From contig JAGAPJ010000020.1 in assembly GCA_017623315.1 (NCBI GenBank), forward strand, positions 1-34,016: DNA of 34,016 nt. The letters are read 5' to 3'. The stretch comes from Clostridia bacterium (lineage in GTDB: Bacteria; Bacillota; Clostridia; Oscillospirales; Acutalibacteraceae). Shown here one piece after another: positions 33,706 to 34,016 of the stretch (the first letter of the stretch is position 1; every line of letters starts with the position of its first letter). The position numbers and the translations under genes were made by a program. The notes beneath the pieces were generated by a model, which did no database searches, had not been told where the DNA came from, and worked only from the letters and a program-made list of their open reading frames with translations.

Positions 33706-33874
33706 CTCACGGTAAAATAACTTACTTCGTGAATTGAGAAATTTTCTGCTAAAGCAGAAAGTGAAATGAAATAAATCCACCCACGCCCGCAGGCATTTCA
33801 CACACCGTAGGCGTATTTCACGCACGAAGTGCATTTCACAAATCCCGCAGGGATTTATATCGTTGAAAAAACGA
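33706..33874. repeat. Hairpin array B: different stems joined by ATTTCAC
   Basis: In order: CTCACG...CGTGA (33706-33732), TTTCTGC-TAAA-GCAGAAA (33743-33760), GCC-CGCA-GGC (33785-33794), ATTTCAC, ACACC-GTA-GGCGT (33802-33814), ATTTCAC, GCAC-GAA-GTGC (33822-33832), ATTTCAC, AAATCCC-GCA-GGGATTT (33840-33856), CGTT...AACG (33861-33873). The stems differ in sequence but each pairs with itself; the spacer is constant (33795, 33815, 33833). It may be an interspersed repeat or a structured RNA. Not coding on either strand in any convincing way. Confidence 0.75.
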
Positions 33875-33949
33875 CGTGTCGAAGGCAGGTTGTCATAAGG
33901 ATGTCTTAATAAATCCAATGAAATCAGCCGATTGACGAGTGCTTACGAG

Positions 33950-33990
33950 AAAACCGCTTATGAGTTTTTGAAATTCATAAGCGGTTTTTC
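33950..33990. terminator. Bidirectional terminator at the right edge
   Basis: AAAACCGCTTATGA (33950-33963) pairs perfectly with TCATAAGCGGTTTT (33975-33988) around an 11-nt loop, followed by a further T and C. It may close array B or a gene beyond the edge. Between 33875 and 33949 I see nothing I can name. Confidence 0.8.
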
Positions 33991-34016
33991 GTATTTAGTT
34001 TAAGATAGACGGCGGC

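Noticed and set aside
33537..33874. Hairpin arrays as a CRISPR array
   Set aside because: The constant part is only 7 nt and the variable parts are self-complementary, the opposite of repeats with unrelated spacers; no cas genes are present.
33703..33918. A 71-codon open frame on the minus strand over hairpin array B
   Set aside because: It runs straight through the palindromes, has no ribosome site and its composition (many Arg, Cys, Phe) reflects the repeats, not a protein.

Overview
The window looks like a stretch of chromosome from a low-GC, spore-forming Clostridia (Firmicutes), most likely an uncultured gut lineage near Oscillospirales. The evidence is spoVAC and a PdaA-type cortex deacetylase, the Firmicutes pairs DUF421/DUF4363 and DUF5685/J-protein, AGGAGG-type ribosome sites, A/T-rich codon use and consensus sigma-A promoters. 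The lineage is inferred from gene content. No tRNA, rRNA, CRISPR array, integrase or transposase gene was seen.

Layout. 1-5046: tail of an unknown gene, L-serine dehydratase, a small lipoprotein resembling the SecD P1 head, a MATE exporter and a YhcC-type radical SAM protein (both minus), and a DUF5067 protein. 5046-10260 is the most irregular part. The last 120 nt of spoVAC occur three times in the same orientation: once in the intact gene (9760-10206) and twice as severed fragments (5122-5241, 5740-5859). Between them lie an unrecognised 122-residue gene and a minus-strand operon tdh-kbl-(glycine transporter pseudogene)-lysR for threonine breakdown to glycine and acetyl-CoA. A nested palindromic repeat (5049-5120) adjoins the outer fragment.

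10258-16622: luxS and a cyclophilin (minus) diverge from nrdR over a shared promoter that carries an NrdR box. Then come gltX, an orphan membrane protein, glnS and a Nif3-family gene. 16657-20226: DUF421 and DUF4363, then a polar amino acid ABC transporter whose binding protein appears circularly permuted.

20231-27081 (minus): DUF5685, J-domain protein and a small membrane protein in one operon; uvrB-uvrA behind a promoter with a LexA-like box. 27224-34016: a membrane pyrophosphatase, a PdaA-like deacetylase, a four-helix membrane protein, an agarase-like glycoside hydrolase, and about 570 nt without genes that holds arrays of small hairpins joined by an ATTTCAC spacer.

Most modules are ordinary housekeeping or transport. 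The points most worth following are the permuted binding protein, the repeated spoVAC 3' ends, the SecD-head lipoprotein, the hairpin arrays, and DUF5685 with two DxxxD motifs.
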